Of a stretch of 64,000 nt of DNA, positions 33,916-42,919 are shown piece after piece. Numbering within the stretch: position 1 is the first letter of the stretch; each line of letters opens with the position of its first letter. Under the pieces are notes generated by a model that was given only the letters and a program-made list of their open reading frames with translations, made no database searches and had not been told where the DNA came from. A program made the position numbers and the translations under genes. Origin of the DNA: Myxococcales bacterium (GTDB lineage Bacteria; Myxococcota_A; Bradymonadia; UBA7976; UBA1532); NCBI GenBank assembly GCA_020633555.1, contig JACKDL010000004.1, positions 186,001 to 250,000 on the forward strand. The letters run 5' to 3'.

Positions 33916-35610
33916 ATGCACCGTTTCATCGCCGGGCTCGCACTGTCTGCGGGCCTCACCGCCGCCCCCGCCGCCGCCTTCGCCTGCGGCGGGTTCTTCT
34001 GCTCCAGCGCGCCCGTCGACCAGCAGGCCGAGCGCATCCTGTTCGTGCAGGAGGGCGCCGACACCTGGTCCACCTACGTCGAGATCCAGTACCAGGGCGA
34101 CGCCGACGCCTTCGCCTGGGTGGTGCCGGTGCCCGAGGTGCCCGAGCTGGACACCTGGTACCCGCAGGCCTTCAGCGCCCTGGATCAGGCCACCGAGCCC
34201 CAGTACCAGCCCGACTGGTCGTGCGCGCCGGTGGACTTCGCGGCCGAGGGCGACGGTGCCCCGAACGCGGGCGGGCAGGACCCCGATGACGACGGCGTGC
34301 AGGTCCTCGCCCAGGAGCAGGTGGGGCCCTTCGAGACGGCCACCATCCAGTCCGACGACCCCCGGGCGCTGGTGGAGTGGCTGCGGCAAAACGACTACCG
34401 CATCGTGCCCGAGATGGAGCCCTTCATCGCGCTCTACACCGCCGAGGGCATGAAGTTCACCGCCATGCGGCTGAGCGACGGCGAGACGGTGGAGTCCATC
34501 CGCCCCATCAAGATGACCTACCGCAGCATGAACCCCGTGGTGCCCCTGCGGCTCACCTCGGTGGCCGCCATGCCCGAGATGGGCGTGAAGGTGTGGATCC
34601 TGGCCGACCAGAAGTTCGGCCCCCTGAACGTGCCCGAGATCGAGATCCCCCTGGACGAGGTGGTGTTCGACTACAACCGCTGGCAGACCAACTACCTGCC
34701 GCTGGTGGCCCGCAAGGTGGACGAGGCGGGCGGTCACGGGTTCGTGACCGAATACGCCCAGAAGACGGACGACCTGGCGCAGCTCATCGCCGACAGCTTC
34801 GTGCCCGAGCGCTTCGGCGAGGAGCCGGTGCTGGCCCGAGACGACCTGGCCCGCATCCTGCGCAGCAAGCCCTACCTGACCCGCCTGTACACCCGGGTGT
34901 CCCCCGAGGAGATGGACCTGGATCCGCTGTTCACGGGCGTGCAGGGGGAGGACGTCTCGAACATCCACCAGCTCCCGGCGCCCGAGCAGTGCGATCCGCA
35001 GGCGCCCAACGCCGCGGGCCTGGACGGCGCCGCCGAGGCCTGTGACTTCGCCGCCTGCGGCGCCGCCGGCCGCTGCGCCGACGTGGTGGCTCCCAGCTAT
35101 GGCCAGACCGCCTGCGCCTGCGCCCCCGGCGCCGTGGCCCGCATGGTCCCCGATCCCCTGCTGCCCGGGCGCATGCAGGTGAGCTGCGTGGACGCGCGGC
35201 TGAACTTCACCACCCCCACCACCGGCGCGGCCATCGGCGGCTCGCCGGTGCTGACGCTGCCCGATCCCTGCACGGCCGGGCTCTGCGGCGATCACGGCGA
35301 GTGCGTGGCCCTGAACGGCGCGCCCACCTGCCGCTGCGAGCAGGGCTTCGTGGCCACCGCCCAGCAGCAGGATGACGGCATGTTCACGGTGAACTGCGTG
35401 GCGCCGGCCGAGCCGGTGCCCGCGGCCTTCTACCAGGTGGCCCTGCGCGAGCCGAACCTGCCCTACCCGGGGCGGGTGGCGCCGGTGGGCATGGCCAGCG
35501 CGGGCGGCGGCAGCACCTGGGGCTGCGACGCCACCGGCCGGGGCACCGACGCCGGGCTGCTGGCCCTGCTGCTGGGGCTACTGCCGGTGGTCCGCCGTCG
35601 CCGGCGCTGA
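33916..35610 (+). CDS. DUF2330 protein with MYXO-CTERM-like tail
   Basis: The 564-residue exported protein opens after its signal peptide with FACGGFFCSSAPVDQQAERI, the hallmark of DUF2330. The domain runs to about residue 330. Two EGF-like/Cys-rich units follow (CDFAACGAAGRC; CTAGLCGDHGEC with CRCEQGF). The C-terminus GCDATGRGTDAG, hydrophobic LLALLLGLLPVV and RRRRR is the pattern of MYXO-CTERM sorting tails, implying cleavage and surface anchoring. AGGGAGGAAG precedes the ATG. The function of DUF2330 is unknown; these proteins are frequent in Myxococcota. Confidence 0.93.
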   Translation: MHRFIAGLALSAGLTAAPAAAFACGGFFCSSAPVDQQAERILFVQEGADTWSTYVEIQYQGDADAFAWVVPVPEVPELDTWYPQAFSALDQATEPQYQPDWSCAPVDFAAEGDGAPNAGGQDPDDDGVQVLAQEQVGPFETATIQSDDPRALVEWLRQNDYRIVPEMEPFIALYTAEGMKFTAMRLSDGETVESIRPIKMTYRSMNPVVPLRLTSVAAMPEMGVKVWILADQKFGPLNVPEIEIPLDEVVFDYNRWQTNYLPLVARKVDEAGGHGFVTEYAQKTDDLAQLIADSFVPERFGEEPVLARDDLARILRSKPYLTRLYTRVSPEEMDLDPLFTGVQGEDVSNIHQLPAPEQCDPQAPNAAGLDGAAEACDFAACGAAGRCADVVAPSYGQTACACAPGAVARMVPDPLLPGRMQVSCVDARLNFTTPTTGAAIGGSPVLTLPDPCTAGLCGDHGECVALNGAPTCRCEQGFVATAQQQDDGMFTVNCVAPAEPVPAAFYQVALREPNLPYPGRVAPVGMASAGGGSTWGCDATGRGTDAGLLALLLGLLPVVRRRRR

Positions 35611-35643
35611 GGCGGGCTCACCTGCGCCCGGCGCGCCCCCCGC

Positions 35644-38100
35644 TCAGCGCGGATCGCCCCGCAGCGAGAAGGCCGCCCAGAAGTACGGGTGGCTGAAGTC
35701 GGTGGGCGCCTGCCGCCGGAAGGGCGTGACGCCGCGCACCCGGTCCTGATCCAGCGCCGCCACCAGCTCGGGCTCCAGCGCTGACGGCCCCAGCCGCCCC
35801 CGGCGCAGGGCCAGCTGGGCCTCGCGGAAGGCCTCCAGCACGGGGCGCCCCGCCCGCCAGGCCTGGTGCAGCCGATCCATGAACAGCACGCTGGCGGCGT
35901 CGTGCACCGGCCAGCGGCTGGCCACCACCGCGCCCACGCCGGCCTCCAGGAACGCCCGGTCGAGGACCCCCACGATCTCATCGCCGGTGTTCGGCTGACC
36001 CCGGGCCGAGTCGCACACCGACAGCACCGCGAGCTGGGCCGCGCTCAGATCGGCCGTGGCGATCTCGTGGGCCCGCAGCGCGCCGTCGCGAAGCTGCAGG
36101 AAGGCGGGGGTGTCGGCGTCGGGGCGCACACCATGCACCGCGAAGTGCAGCACGCTGGCGTGGCGCCAGGCCTGGCGGGTGGCGGCCACCCCGGCCTGTG
36201 GCCCCAGCAGCACCGTGGGGTTGGGGTAGCGGCGCTGCAGGCGGCCCACCTCGGCGCGGGCGCCGGGCAGATCGCCCAATGCGTCGGCCACGGCCAGCAG
36301 GTTCGCCCCCCGGGGGCGCAGGGGGCGCGCCTGGGCGTGGGCCAGGGCCGTGAGGTTCGGCGCGCTGAACACCGGCAGGCGATCCACCACCAGGCCGTCG
36401 CCCCAGGGCAGCGCCTCCAGCGGCACGGCATGCAGCGGCCCGTGGGGCAGCCACGCCAGGCGCCGCGCGCCCGCCGCCTGGGCCGCCTCCAGCTCGGGCA
36501 GCGCCGGATCGAGCGCCGCCTCGGCCACCGCCGCCGCCGCGTCGCGCCAGGTGCCGCCGCTGCGCAGGGCCGTCACCAGCGCGCGGGCGCGCCCCTGCAG
36601 GGCGACGCTGCCCACGGGCGCCCGGTGCACCGTGGTGCGGCCTTTGTGGGTCACGAAGGTCAGCAGGGCGTCGGGCAGGCTGGCGTGCTCCACCACCACC
36701 ACGTCGGCCGGCAGCCCGGCCAGGCTCGCCGCGGCGGGTGCGGGCGGGGTGGCACGCTGCCCCAACGTGGCGCGCGCCAGGGCCAGGGCCACCCGCGGCC
36801 GCGGGGGCAGGTCGCGGCGGTCCGGTGACGGCCGCGCGCTCGCCCGCAGGCGGTCGGTGAAGGTGCGCGCCTTCATGGCGCCCAGCACGTCCAGGGCGCC
36901 GGCCACGTCGCCCGCGGCCAGGCGAGCCTCCAGCAGCGCGTGGTAGGTGGCCGCCCGGCGGGGCAGCAGGAAGGCCGCCATCAGCCCGGCGTCCAAGGCC
37001 TCGCGCTGGCCCTCGAAGGCCTTGAAGGCGGCCTCCAGGGCGGCCCGGCGGGCCTTGGGATCCCCCGCGTGCCGTTCGGCCGTCAGCGCCGCCAGCATGG
37101 CCTGCCCGGGATCGGTGGGTGGCAGCCCCTCGCGGACGCGGGCGGCCTTCGCCTCGTAGTCGCGCCAGTCGCGTTCGCCCGCGGCCGCCACCAGCTCGGC
37201 CAGCACCGCGTGCACCGCCTGGCGGGGCATGCCGGCGCCGGTGGCCAGGGCCTCGGCCTCGCGCGCCGTGGCGCGGGCGGCGGTCCACTGCCCCAGGCGG
37301 GCGCGGGCCCACGCCGCGGTGACCAGCGCCTGCGCCTGCACGGGGGCCCGGCCGGCGGCCTGGGCCTCCTCGGCCACGGCCAGCGCGGCCTTCAGCCCCG
37401 CAGCGGCGTCGCCGGCGCCGGTCTGCACCACGGCCGCGTTACCCCGGCAGTGCAGCGCCTGCAGCGGGTTGTCGTGGTGCAGGCCGCAGGCGGTGTCCAG
37501 CAGCTCCTGGGCCGCCGGGCCGTCGCCGGCGTACGCCAGCACCATGGCCATGCCCTCCAGGCCCGCGGCCTGCACCGGGGCCAGCCCGGCCACCTGGGCG
37601 CGGCCGTGCAGGTCTTGGTAGGCCTCGAAGGCGGCCTCGAGCTCGCCGCGCTGCCAACGCAGGCCCGCCTGCACCTGCCGGGTCTTCAGCAGGTCATCGG
37701 CGTGGGCGGGCTGGCTGGCGAACCACGCAGCAGCGGCCTCCAGATCGGCCAGCGCCGGGTCGGTGCGCCCCTGGCGGACCCACAGGGTGGCGCGGTAGCG
37801 GCGGGCGCGGGCCACATCCAGCGGCGCGGCCAGCGGGTCGTCGATGGCCGCCGTCAGATCGGCCTCGGCCTCCTGGGCCTGGCCGGCCTTGAAGCGCGCC
37901 AGCCCCAGCCGGGCCTGGATGTGTGGGCGCGCCGCGCCCTGGGCCCCGGCCAGCGCGGCCTGGAAGTGGGGGATGGCGTCGGCGGGCTGCCCCGCGGCGT
38001 AGGCCGCCTCGGCGCGGTCCAGCGGGCTCTGGTCGGGGGTGCAGGCCACCAGGGTCAGCAGCGCAGCCAGGCCGATCAGGGGCCAGGGGAGGGGGCGCAT
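35644..38100 (-). CDS. TPR-CHAT protease-like lipoprotein
   Basis: The 818-residue product starts with a lipoprotein signal (lipobox LLTLVAC, C20). Residues about 25-400 are Ala-rich tetratricopeptide-like helices. Residues about 560-818 are a CHAT domain (caspase-like peptidase of the clan CD type): the His is H656 in LHFAVHG and the Cys is C696 in LSVCDSARG, where LSACxTG is usual. The closing WAAFSLRGDP resembles the family's terminal FxLxGxP. Most CHAT proteins are cytosolic, so a lipid anchor is notable. The ATG at 38100 is nine bases after the preceding gene in the cluster. Likely a regulated protease at the envelope; target unknown. Confidence 0.9.
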   Translation of the reverse strand: MRPLPWPLIGLAALLTLVACTPDQSPLDRAEAAYAAGQPADAIPHFQAALAGAQGAARPHIQARLGLARFKAGQAQEAEADLTAAIDDPLAAPLDVARARRYRATLWVRQGRTDPALADLEAAAAWFASQPAHADDLLKTRQVQAGLRWQRGELEAAFEAYQDLHGRAQVAGLAPVQAAGLEGMAMVLAYAGDGPAAQELLDTACGLHHDNPLQALHCRGNAAVVQTGAGDAAAGLKAALAVAEEAQAAGRAPVQAQALVTAAWARARLGQWTAARATAREAEALATGAGMPRQAVHAVLAELVAAAGERDWRDYEAKAARVREGLPPTDPGQAMLAALTAERHAGDPKARRAALEAAFKAFEGQREALDAGLMAAFLLPRRAATYHALLEARLAAGDVAGALDVLGAMKARTFTDRLRASARPSPDRRDLPPRPRVALALARATLGQRATPPAPAAASLAGLPADVVVVEHASLPDALLTFVTHKGRTTVHRAPVGSVALQGRARALVTALRSGGTWRDAAAAVAEAALDPALPELEAAQAAGARRLAWLPHGPLHAVPLEALPWGDGLVVDRLPVFSAPNLTALAHAQARPLRPRGANLLAVADALGDLPGARAEVGRLQRRYPNPTVLLGPQAGVAATRQAWRHASVLHFAVHGVRPDADTPAFLQLRDGALRAHEIATADLSAAQLAVLSVCDSARGQPNTGDEIVGVLDRAFLEAGVGAVVASRWPVHDAASVLFMDRLHQAWRAGRPVLEAFREAQLALRRGRLGPSALEPELVAALDQDRVRGVTPFRRQAPTDFSHPYFWAAFSLRGDPR

Positions 38101-38109
38101 GGCGAGCCG

Positions 38110-39138
38110 TCAGTTGGCGTGGGCGATGTCGCGGGTGGACACCACCCGGAAGGCCCCCGAGACGTGCGGAGCGATGGCGGCGCGGAGCGCTGCCTCGGCC
38201 GGGGCCGGCCGGGGCAGGCCGGCCAACAGCGCCGTGACGTCGGGCAGGGGCTCGGCCGAGATCACCGCCACGAACCGCTCGGTGCCGGGCTGTGCGTCGA
38301 GCACGAACCGGGACTCCACCCGGGGCGATTGGGCGGTCAGGCGACGGTTGGTCAGATCGGGGCCGGGGACCGTCCACTGGCCGTCCGAGCCGAACAGGAG
38401 CAGCGTCACATAGTGCCCGGCCTCGCCCTCGACGCGGACCTGGAGCATGTCGCCGCTGCGCAGCGTGGGGGACGGGGCCGCGCGCTCGGTGTGCCCGGCG
38501 CCGGCGGTGAAGTAGATGGCGCCGTCGGGTTGGTCCGGCCCACCGCGGCTGGCCAGGCCGACGCCCACCAGCACCGCGGCCGCCAGGGCCAACGGCGCCA
38601 GCCAGCGGGCCCGCTGCGGGGGACGGTGGCCGCCGGCCAGCCGGAAGCCGTGACCGAAGGGCAGGGCGGGCTCCCCCAGGGCCTTCAGGGCGGCCCGATC
38701 CACGAAGATGCCGTGCCGGTTGGCGCCGCGAGCCTGGGCAAACAGGGCCGCGGCGCCGTCGGGGGCGACCCCCAGCGGGCGGGTGGCGCCGAGCACGCCG
38801 TCGGCCTCCACCAGGGCGGCCCGCAGCTCGGGCTGGGCCGCCTGCCGGACCCGCAGGGCCGCCACCCAGCGCTTCGCGCGGGCGGGGTCCGCCGGGGCGG
38901 CCGCGAGCCACCCGTGATCGTCGATGGGGCCGCAGTAGCCGTCGGGATCCGCCAGCCCCGCCAGGCCCCGCAGATCAACCCCGGGCCACGCCACCACCGC
39001 CGCCAGCAGCCGCGACCGCCCGAGCTGGGCCACCCAGGCGGGGACCTCGGCGTCCGCGCCGGCCTCGATCCCACGCAGCAGCGCCTCGACGGCGTCGGCT
39101 TCGGCGGGCGTCAGGGCGTCGGCGTCGGGTGGGGTCAT
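38110..39138 (-). CDS. One-TM protein with DUF4384-like exterior domain
   Basis: The 342-residue protein has a soluble helical N-terminus (1-170) with no zinc-binding HxxxCxxC of the usual anti-sigma kind, a single membrane helix (WLAPLALAAAVLVGVGLAS, about 180-198) and an exterior part. In that part LRSGDMLQVRVEGE and YVTLLLFGSDGQW match the DUF4384 pattern. The topology, with the N-terminus inside, fits a membrane-bound regulator of the adjacent sigma factor, which is inference. It is followed nine bases later by the CHAT lipoprotein gene. DUF4384 and CHAT genes often occur together. Confidence 0.75.
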   Translation of the reverse strand: MTPPDADALTPAEADAVEALLRGIEAGADAEVPAWVAQLGRSRLLAAVVAWPGVDLRGLAGLADPDGYCGPIDDHGWLAAAPADPARAKRWVAALRVRQAAQPELRAALVEADGVLGATRPLGVAPDGAAALFAQARGANRHGIFVDRAALKALGEPALPFGHGFRLAGGHRPPQRARWLAPLALAAAVLVGVGLASRGGPDQPDGAIYFTAGAGHTERAAPSPTLRSGDMLQVRVEGEAGHYVTLLLFGSDGQWTVPGPDLTNRRLTAQSPRVESRFVLDAQPGTERFVAVISAEPLPDVTALLAGLPRPAPAEAALRAAIAPHVSGAFRVVSTRDIAHAN

Positions 39139-39222
39139 GGGCAGAGGTGATCCTCGAGGTTGCGGGGGGCATGGGCGCCGGCCATCAGTGCCTCCGGGCC
39201 CTGGGCATCTTACCAGCGCCCG

Positions 39223-39885
39223 TCATTTTCCACCCCGACCGGAAGGCATGGCGTGGCCGGCGGCCGCCAGGGCCTTCTTTGCGGCCCGCAGGATGCGGCT
39301 GCGCCACTGGTAGATGTTGTTGGCCGTGGCCCCCGTGCGGGCGCTGACCTCCTCGACCGTCAGCTCGTCCACGTACAGGTATTGGTAGTAGACCCGCCCC
39401 GCGTCCGTCAGCTCGGTGAGGATGGCCTCGCGCACGGCGTCGCGGGTCTCGTGCGCCTCGATCCGGGCGTCCACCGGGCCCTCGGCCAGATCCTGCGCCA
39501 CCCGATCCAGCAGGGTGTCGCCCGAGTCGCCGTAGGCGGGGGCGTCCAGCACCAGCGGCAGCCGGCGATCGCGCACGCCGTGCCGACGGTGCAGGTTGGC
39601 GGCCAGCCGCTGCGCCACCCGCGCGGTGTAGGTGCGGATGGAGCTGCGGGCCTCCCACTGGCGCAGCAGGCGGGCGTCCTCGGCGAACAGCAGCACGTAG
39701 GCCTCCTGCACCGCGTCGTCCAGGTCGCTGTCGGTGGGGGCCCGCCCTCGGCGCTGCCAGCTCGCGGCCACGGAGCCGCGCACTGCGCGCAGGGTGTGCT
39801 GGACCAGCCGACCGCGGGCCCGCTCGTCCCCGGCCAGGCAGGCGGCCACCAGGGCGCGATCCTCGGCGTAGGCGCCCTCGCTCAT
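39223..39885 (-). CDS. ECF-type sigma-70 family factor
   Basis: The 220-residue product has region 2 (DLDDAVQEAYVLLF, then WEARSSIRTYTARVAQRLAAN, the core- and -10-binding helices) and region 4 (LTVEEVSARTGATANNIYQWR, helix-turn-helix), separated by a linker around residues 110-150. Size and layout fit a group 4 (ECF-like) factor. The ATG overlaps the stop of the upstream GTPase gene as ATGA, so it depends on that gene's translation. It lies 84 bases before the one-TM gene. A GGAAAA ... TAAGAT pair just at and after its stop (39207-39231) could be a self-recognised promoter; the spacing of 13 is poor. Confidence 0.9.
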   Translation of the reverse strand: MSEGAYAEDRALVAACLAGDERARGRLVQHTLRAVRGSVAASWQRRGRAPTDSDLDDAVQEAYVLLFAEDARLLRQWEARSSIRTYTARVAQRLAANLHRRHGVRDRRLPLVLDAPAYGDSGDTLLDRVAQDLAEGPVDARIEAHETRDAVREAILTELTDAGRVYYQYLYVDELTVEEVSARTGATANNIYQWRSRILRAAKKALAAAGHAMPSGRGGK

Positions 39886-42821
39886 CCGCCGCCTTGGGCC
39901 AGCGTGTCGACCAGGGCCTCGGCCACGGCCGCGCGGGAGGCCTCGAGGGCGCGCGCCGTCTGCTGCACGAACCCGGTCAGCCCGTCGAGCAGGGTGGCGG
40001 CGAACTCGGCGGCGTCCAGGGGCGGCACCGCGTCGAGCCGCAGACCCACCGACGCCAGGGTGGCCGCCGGATCGCCGGCGTGGGCCGAGCTGGCCCAGCG
40101 CATCAGGGGCGCGTGGGCCACCCAGCCGGCCAGGAAGGCCTTGTAGCGCCCGAAGGTCTGCTCCAGCAGCAGGGCGCGGTAGCCGTCCAGCGTGGCCCGC
40201 AGGCCGGCCAGCCGGGCCTGCGCCACGGGATCGCCGTGGTACACCTCGTCCAGCAGCTCGAAGTCGTGGGTGAGCTGCTGACGCAGGGTGTCGTCCAGGG
40301 CCTGCGACACGGCGTCCACGGCCTGATCGAAGCCCGCGCTGATCCGCCGCCGCAGCCCCAGCACCCGCCGCTCGCGCACCTCGGGCTCGCGGGCCTGCTG
40401 GATGTCGTTCAGCTCGGCGGCGCGGGCCACCACCACCTGGCGCAGGGCCGCGCGCAGGCGGCCGGGGGCCTCGGCCTCGAGCTCGTGGCGCAAGTTCGCC
40501 CGGTCCACCGTCAGACGGCCGCTCAAGGCGCCCACCTCGCCGGCCTGCCGCTCCAGCCGGGCCACGGCGCCGCGGCTGCGGGCCAGGGCGTCGCGGCGGA
40601 TCAGCGAGGTGCCGCGGGCGGCCGCCTCGTCGCGCAGGACGTCGGCCCGCTGCACCACGCCGCCCTGCAGCAGCCGGTGCAGGGCCACCAGCCCGCTGGC
40701 CTTCAGCCCCTTCAGATCCCGGGCTTGCAGCGCGGCCAGCCCCTGCTCGGGGGCCAGGCCCACCACCCCCAGCGGGCGCCCGTCCAGGTGGTCGTGCACC
40801 GCCCGGAGCTGACGCTTCAGCGCGTCCAGCGGCAGCACGTCGGCGCGGGCCAGGGCGGCGATGGCGGGCCGGGCCTGCCGGCGCAGCCACTCGGCGGTGG
40901 GCGCCCAGGCCTCGAGCGGGGCGTCGGCGGCCACCAGCCACACGGCCACGTCCGCGGGGGGCGGCTCGGCGCCTGTGGGCGGATCCACGATGGAGACGCC
41001 GCGCAGCTCGTCCACCGGCAGCATCACTTCGATGCGGCGCGGATCCGGGCGCTCGGCCAGGTGCACCGCCAGGGCTCCGAGCGGGCAGTCGATGACCTCG
41101 CCGCTGCGGCCGATGATCCGGGCGCCGCCCTTTCGGCCGTGGCGGATCAGGTGCAGGGCGCGGCTGCCGCGGGGGATCACCGCCTGCCCCGCCAGGGCGT
41201 TCAGCAGGGTCGTGCGGCCCACGCCGGGCGGCCCCATGAGCGCCACCGTCAGCGGCTCGTCATGGTGGGTGATCAGGTGATCCAGCCGCGCCCGCAGATC
41301 GGTCAAGTCGGGCCAGCCCACCACCCCCGGGGGGGGCGCCACCGCCAGCCGCTGCTGAAGATCGATGGCGGCCTCCAGGGCCCCGGCCACGGCGATCGGG
41401 CTGGTGGTGTCCCGGGGCGTGAGCTTGGGGATGGGCCCCGTGGCGGGCTGGTGTCGCGGCGGCGGCTCGGGCAGGGTGGCCGCCGGTTCAGCCCGCATCA
41501 GGGCCTCGACGGCCACCTCCACGTCGCCCGTGGGGGGGCGCGGCGCGATGGTGGTGCGGCTGGGCCCGCTGCGCAGGGCGTGGGCCAGGGCCGCCAGGCG
41601 CTCCGCCGGGGCCTCGGGCAGGTCATACGCGGCGGGCAGGGCGGACGCGGCCAGGGCGTCCTCGGGATCCAGGCGCAGGGCGTGGGCGAGCCGCCCGGCT
41701 CCCTCGTCGGGCCGACCCAGGGCCAACAGCGCGCAGCCGGCCGCGCGGTGCAGCGGCCCCGCCTGCGGCTCGGCCTCCAGGGCCGCCTGGAGCTGCCCCA
41801 GCGCCGTGCTGGCCTGGCCGTCCAGGACCTGTTGCAGCGCCAGGGCGGCCACGGCCTCGGGGTCGTCAGGGGCCTGCCGCAGCAGCGCATCGGCGAACTC
41901 GGCCGCGGTGCCGAACCGGCGCTGCCCCAGGCTGGCGCGCAGGGCCAGCCGCATGGCCACGGGATCGTCGGGGGCGAGCCGCAGGGCGGTCTCGGCGGCG
42001 CGGAGCGCGCCCACCAGGCGGTTGTCGGCCAGGTGGATGCGGGCGCTCAGCAGGTGCATGCGGGCCACGTCGGGGGCCGCCGCCAGCGCGCGCAGCACAT
42101 AGCCGCGGGCCTCGGCCAGGCGCCCGGCGTGCTCCAGCACCTCGGCCAACCCCGCCAGGGCCCCCACCGACTCGCCGTCGCGGCGAAGCACCGCCTCGAA
42201 GTGGGGGCGGGCGTCGTTGGCGCGGCCCACGGCGAGCAGCGAGCGGCCCAGAGCCACCCGGGTCTCGTCGTCCAGCGGGCCCGCCTCGAGCAGCTCCACC
42301 GTCTCGCCGTGGCGGCCCTGGCCGCGCAGGGCCGCCGCCAGCGCGCCGCGCAGCGACAGGTCGCCGGGCACGATCTCCAGCCCGCGCCGCGCCAGGGCCT
42401 CGGCCCGGCGGGGGCGCCCCACCGCCAGGTAGCTGCGGGCCAGCAGGGCCAGGGTGGGGCCGTCCTCGGGGGCCAGCTCCAGCGCGCGCCGCAGCACGGA
42501 CGCGGCGCGGGCGTGGTCGCGCTGTTGCACGTACAGCCGCCCCAGCGCCACGTGGGCGGCGTGCAAGCCCGGATCGGCCTCCGCGGCCTGCTCGAAGGCG
42601 GCGCTGGCGCGGTACAGGTCACCCAGGCGCAGGTAGGCCAGCCCCAGCAGGAAGGCCCCGGGGCCCCCCAGCTCGGCGCCGTTGCCCGTCAGGCGGGCGA
42701 CGCAGGCGTCGGCGCGGCCGGCGCGCAGGTCGGTGGCGGCCGTCTCGAGCAGCGCGCGCACCGGCGCGTCCGACGGCACCTGCCGAAGGACCACGTCGAG
42801 CTGTCGGGCGTCCGTCATCAT
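39882..42821 (-). CDS. TPR protein with dynamin-like P-loop GTPase region
   Basis: The 979-residue product has about eleven TPR-like helical pairs in residues 15-420, a Pro-rich linker (about 420-480) and a GTPase region. Walker A is GPPGVGRTTLLNAL (530-543), with Arg replacing the usual Lys of GxxxxGKT. SIVDPPTG (611-617) stands where DxxG belongs, and ALARADVL (656-663) where NKxD is usual. From about 690 to 979 it is long helices (ALARSRGAVARLERQAGEV, LNDIQQAREPEVRERR), like the stalk of bacterial dynamin-like proteins. No membrane helix. Start is MM at 42821; the second ATG (42818) is better spaced from GGGGGAG. It leads the sigma/CHAT cluster. Nucleotide hydrolysis is uncertain. Confidence 0.82.
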   Translation of the reverse strand: MMTDARQLDVVLRQVPSDAPVRALLETAATDLRAGRADACVARLTGNGAELGGPGAFLLGLAYLRLGDLYRASAAFEQAAEADPGLHAAHVALGRLYVQQRDHARAASVLRRALELAPEDGPTLALLARSYLAVGRPRRAEALARRGLEIVPGDLSLRGALAAALRGQGRHGETVELLEAGPLDDETRVALGRSLLAVGRANDARPHFEAVLRRDGESVGALAGLAEVLEHAGRLAEARGYVLRALAAAPDVARMHLLSARIHLADNRLVGALRAAETALRLAPDDPVAMRLALRASLGQRRFGTAAEFADALLRQAPDDPEAVAALALQQVLDGQASTALGQLQAALEAEPQAGPLHRAAGCALLALGRPDEGAGRLAHALRLDPEDALAASALPAAYDLPEAPAERLAALAHALRSGPSRTTIAPRPPTGDVEVAVEALMRAEPAATLPEPPPRHQPATGPIPKLTPRDTTSPIAVAGALEAAIDLQQRLAVAPPPGVVGWPDLTDLRARLDHLITHHDEPLTVALMGPPGVGRTTLLNALAGQAVIPRGSRALHLIRHGRKGGARIIGRSGEVIDCPLGALAVHLAERPDPRRIEVMLPVDELRGVSIVDPPTGAEPPPADVAVWLVAADAPLEAWAPTAEWLRRQARPAIAALARADVLPLDALKRQLRAVHDHLDGRPLGVVGLAPEQGLAALQARDLKGLKASGLVALHRLLQGGVVQRADVLRDEAAARGTSLIRRDALARSRGAVARLERQAGEVGALSGRLTVDRANLRHELEAEAPGRLRAALRQVVVARAAELNDIQQAREPEVRERRVLGLRRRISAGFDQAVDAVSQALDDTLRQQLTHDFELLDEVYHGDPVAQARLAGLRATLDGYRALLLEQTFGRYKAFLAGWVAHAPLMRWASSAHAGDPAATLASVGLRLDAVPPLDAAEFAATLLDGLTGFVQQTARALEASRAAVAEALVDTLAQGGG

Positions 42822-42838
42822 CTCCCCCGCGCCCGGGA

Positions 42839-42867
42839 GCGTAAGGGGGGCCGGGAACGGGGGTCAA
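42839..42867 (-). promoter_or_regulatory. Candidate sigma-70-type promoter of the GTPase/sigma/CHAT cluster
   Basis: On the minus strand TTGACC (42867-42862, five of six bases of the -35 consensus) is followed after 17 bases by TTACGC (42844-42839), or after 18 by TACGCT. The predicted start would lie about 10 bases before the ATG at 42821. Confidence 0.45.
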
Positions 42868-42919
42868 TTCGCGTCTGTGGGCCGCGCCGGCTGCCGTCAG
42901 AACGGCGACGCCCTGCCCG

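Noticed and set aside
39207..39231. Self-recognised ECF promoter (GGAAAA and TAAGAT) after the sigma gene
   Set aside because: Spacing of 13 bases is too short and the first box overlaps the stop codon; mentioned in the gene entry only.
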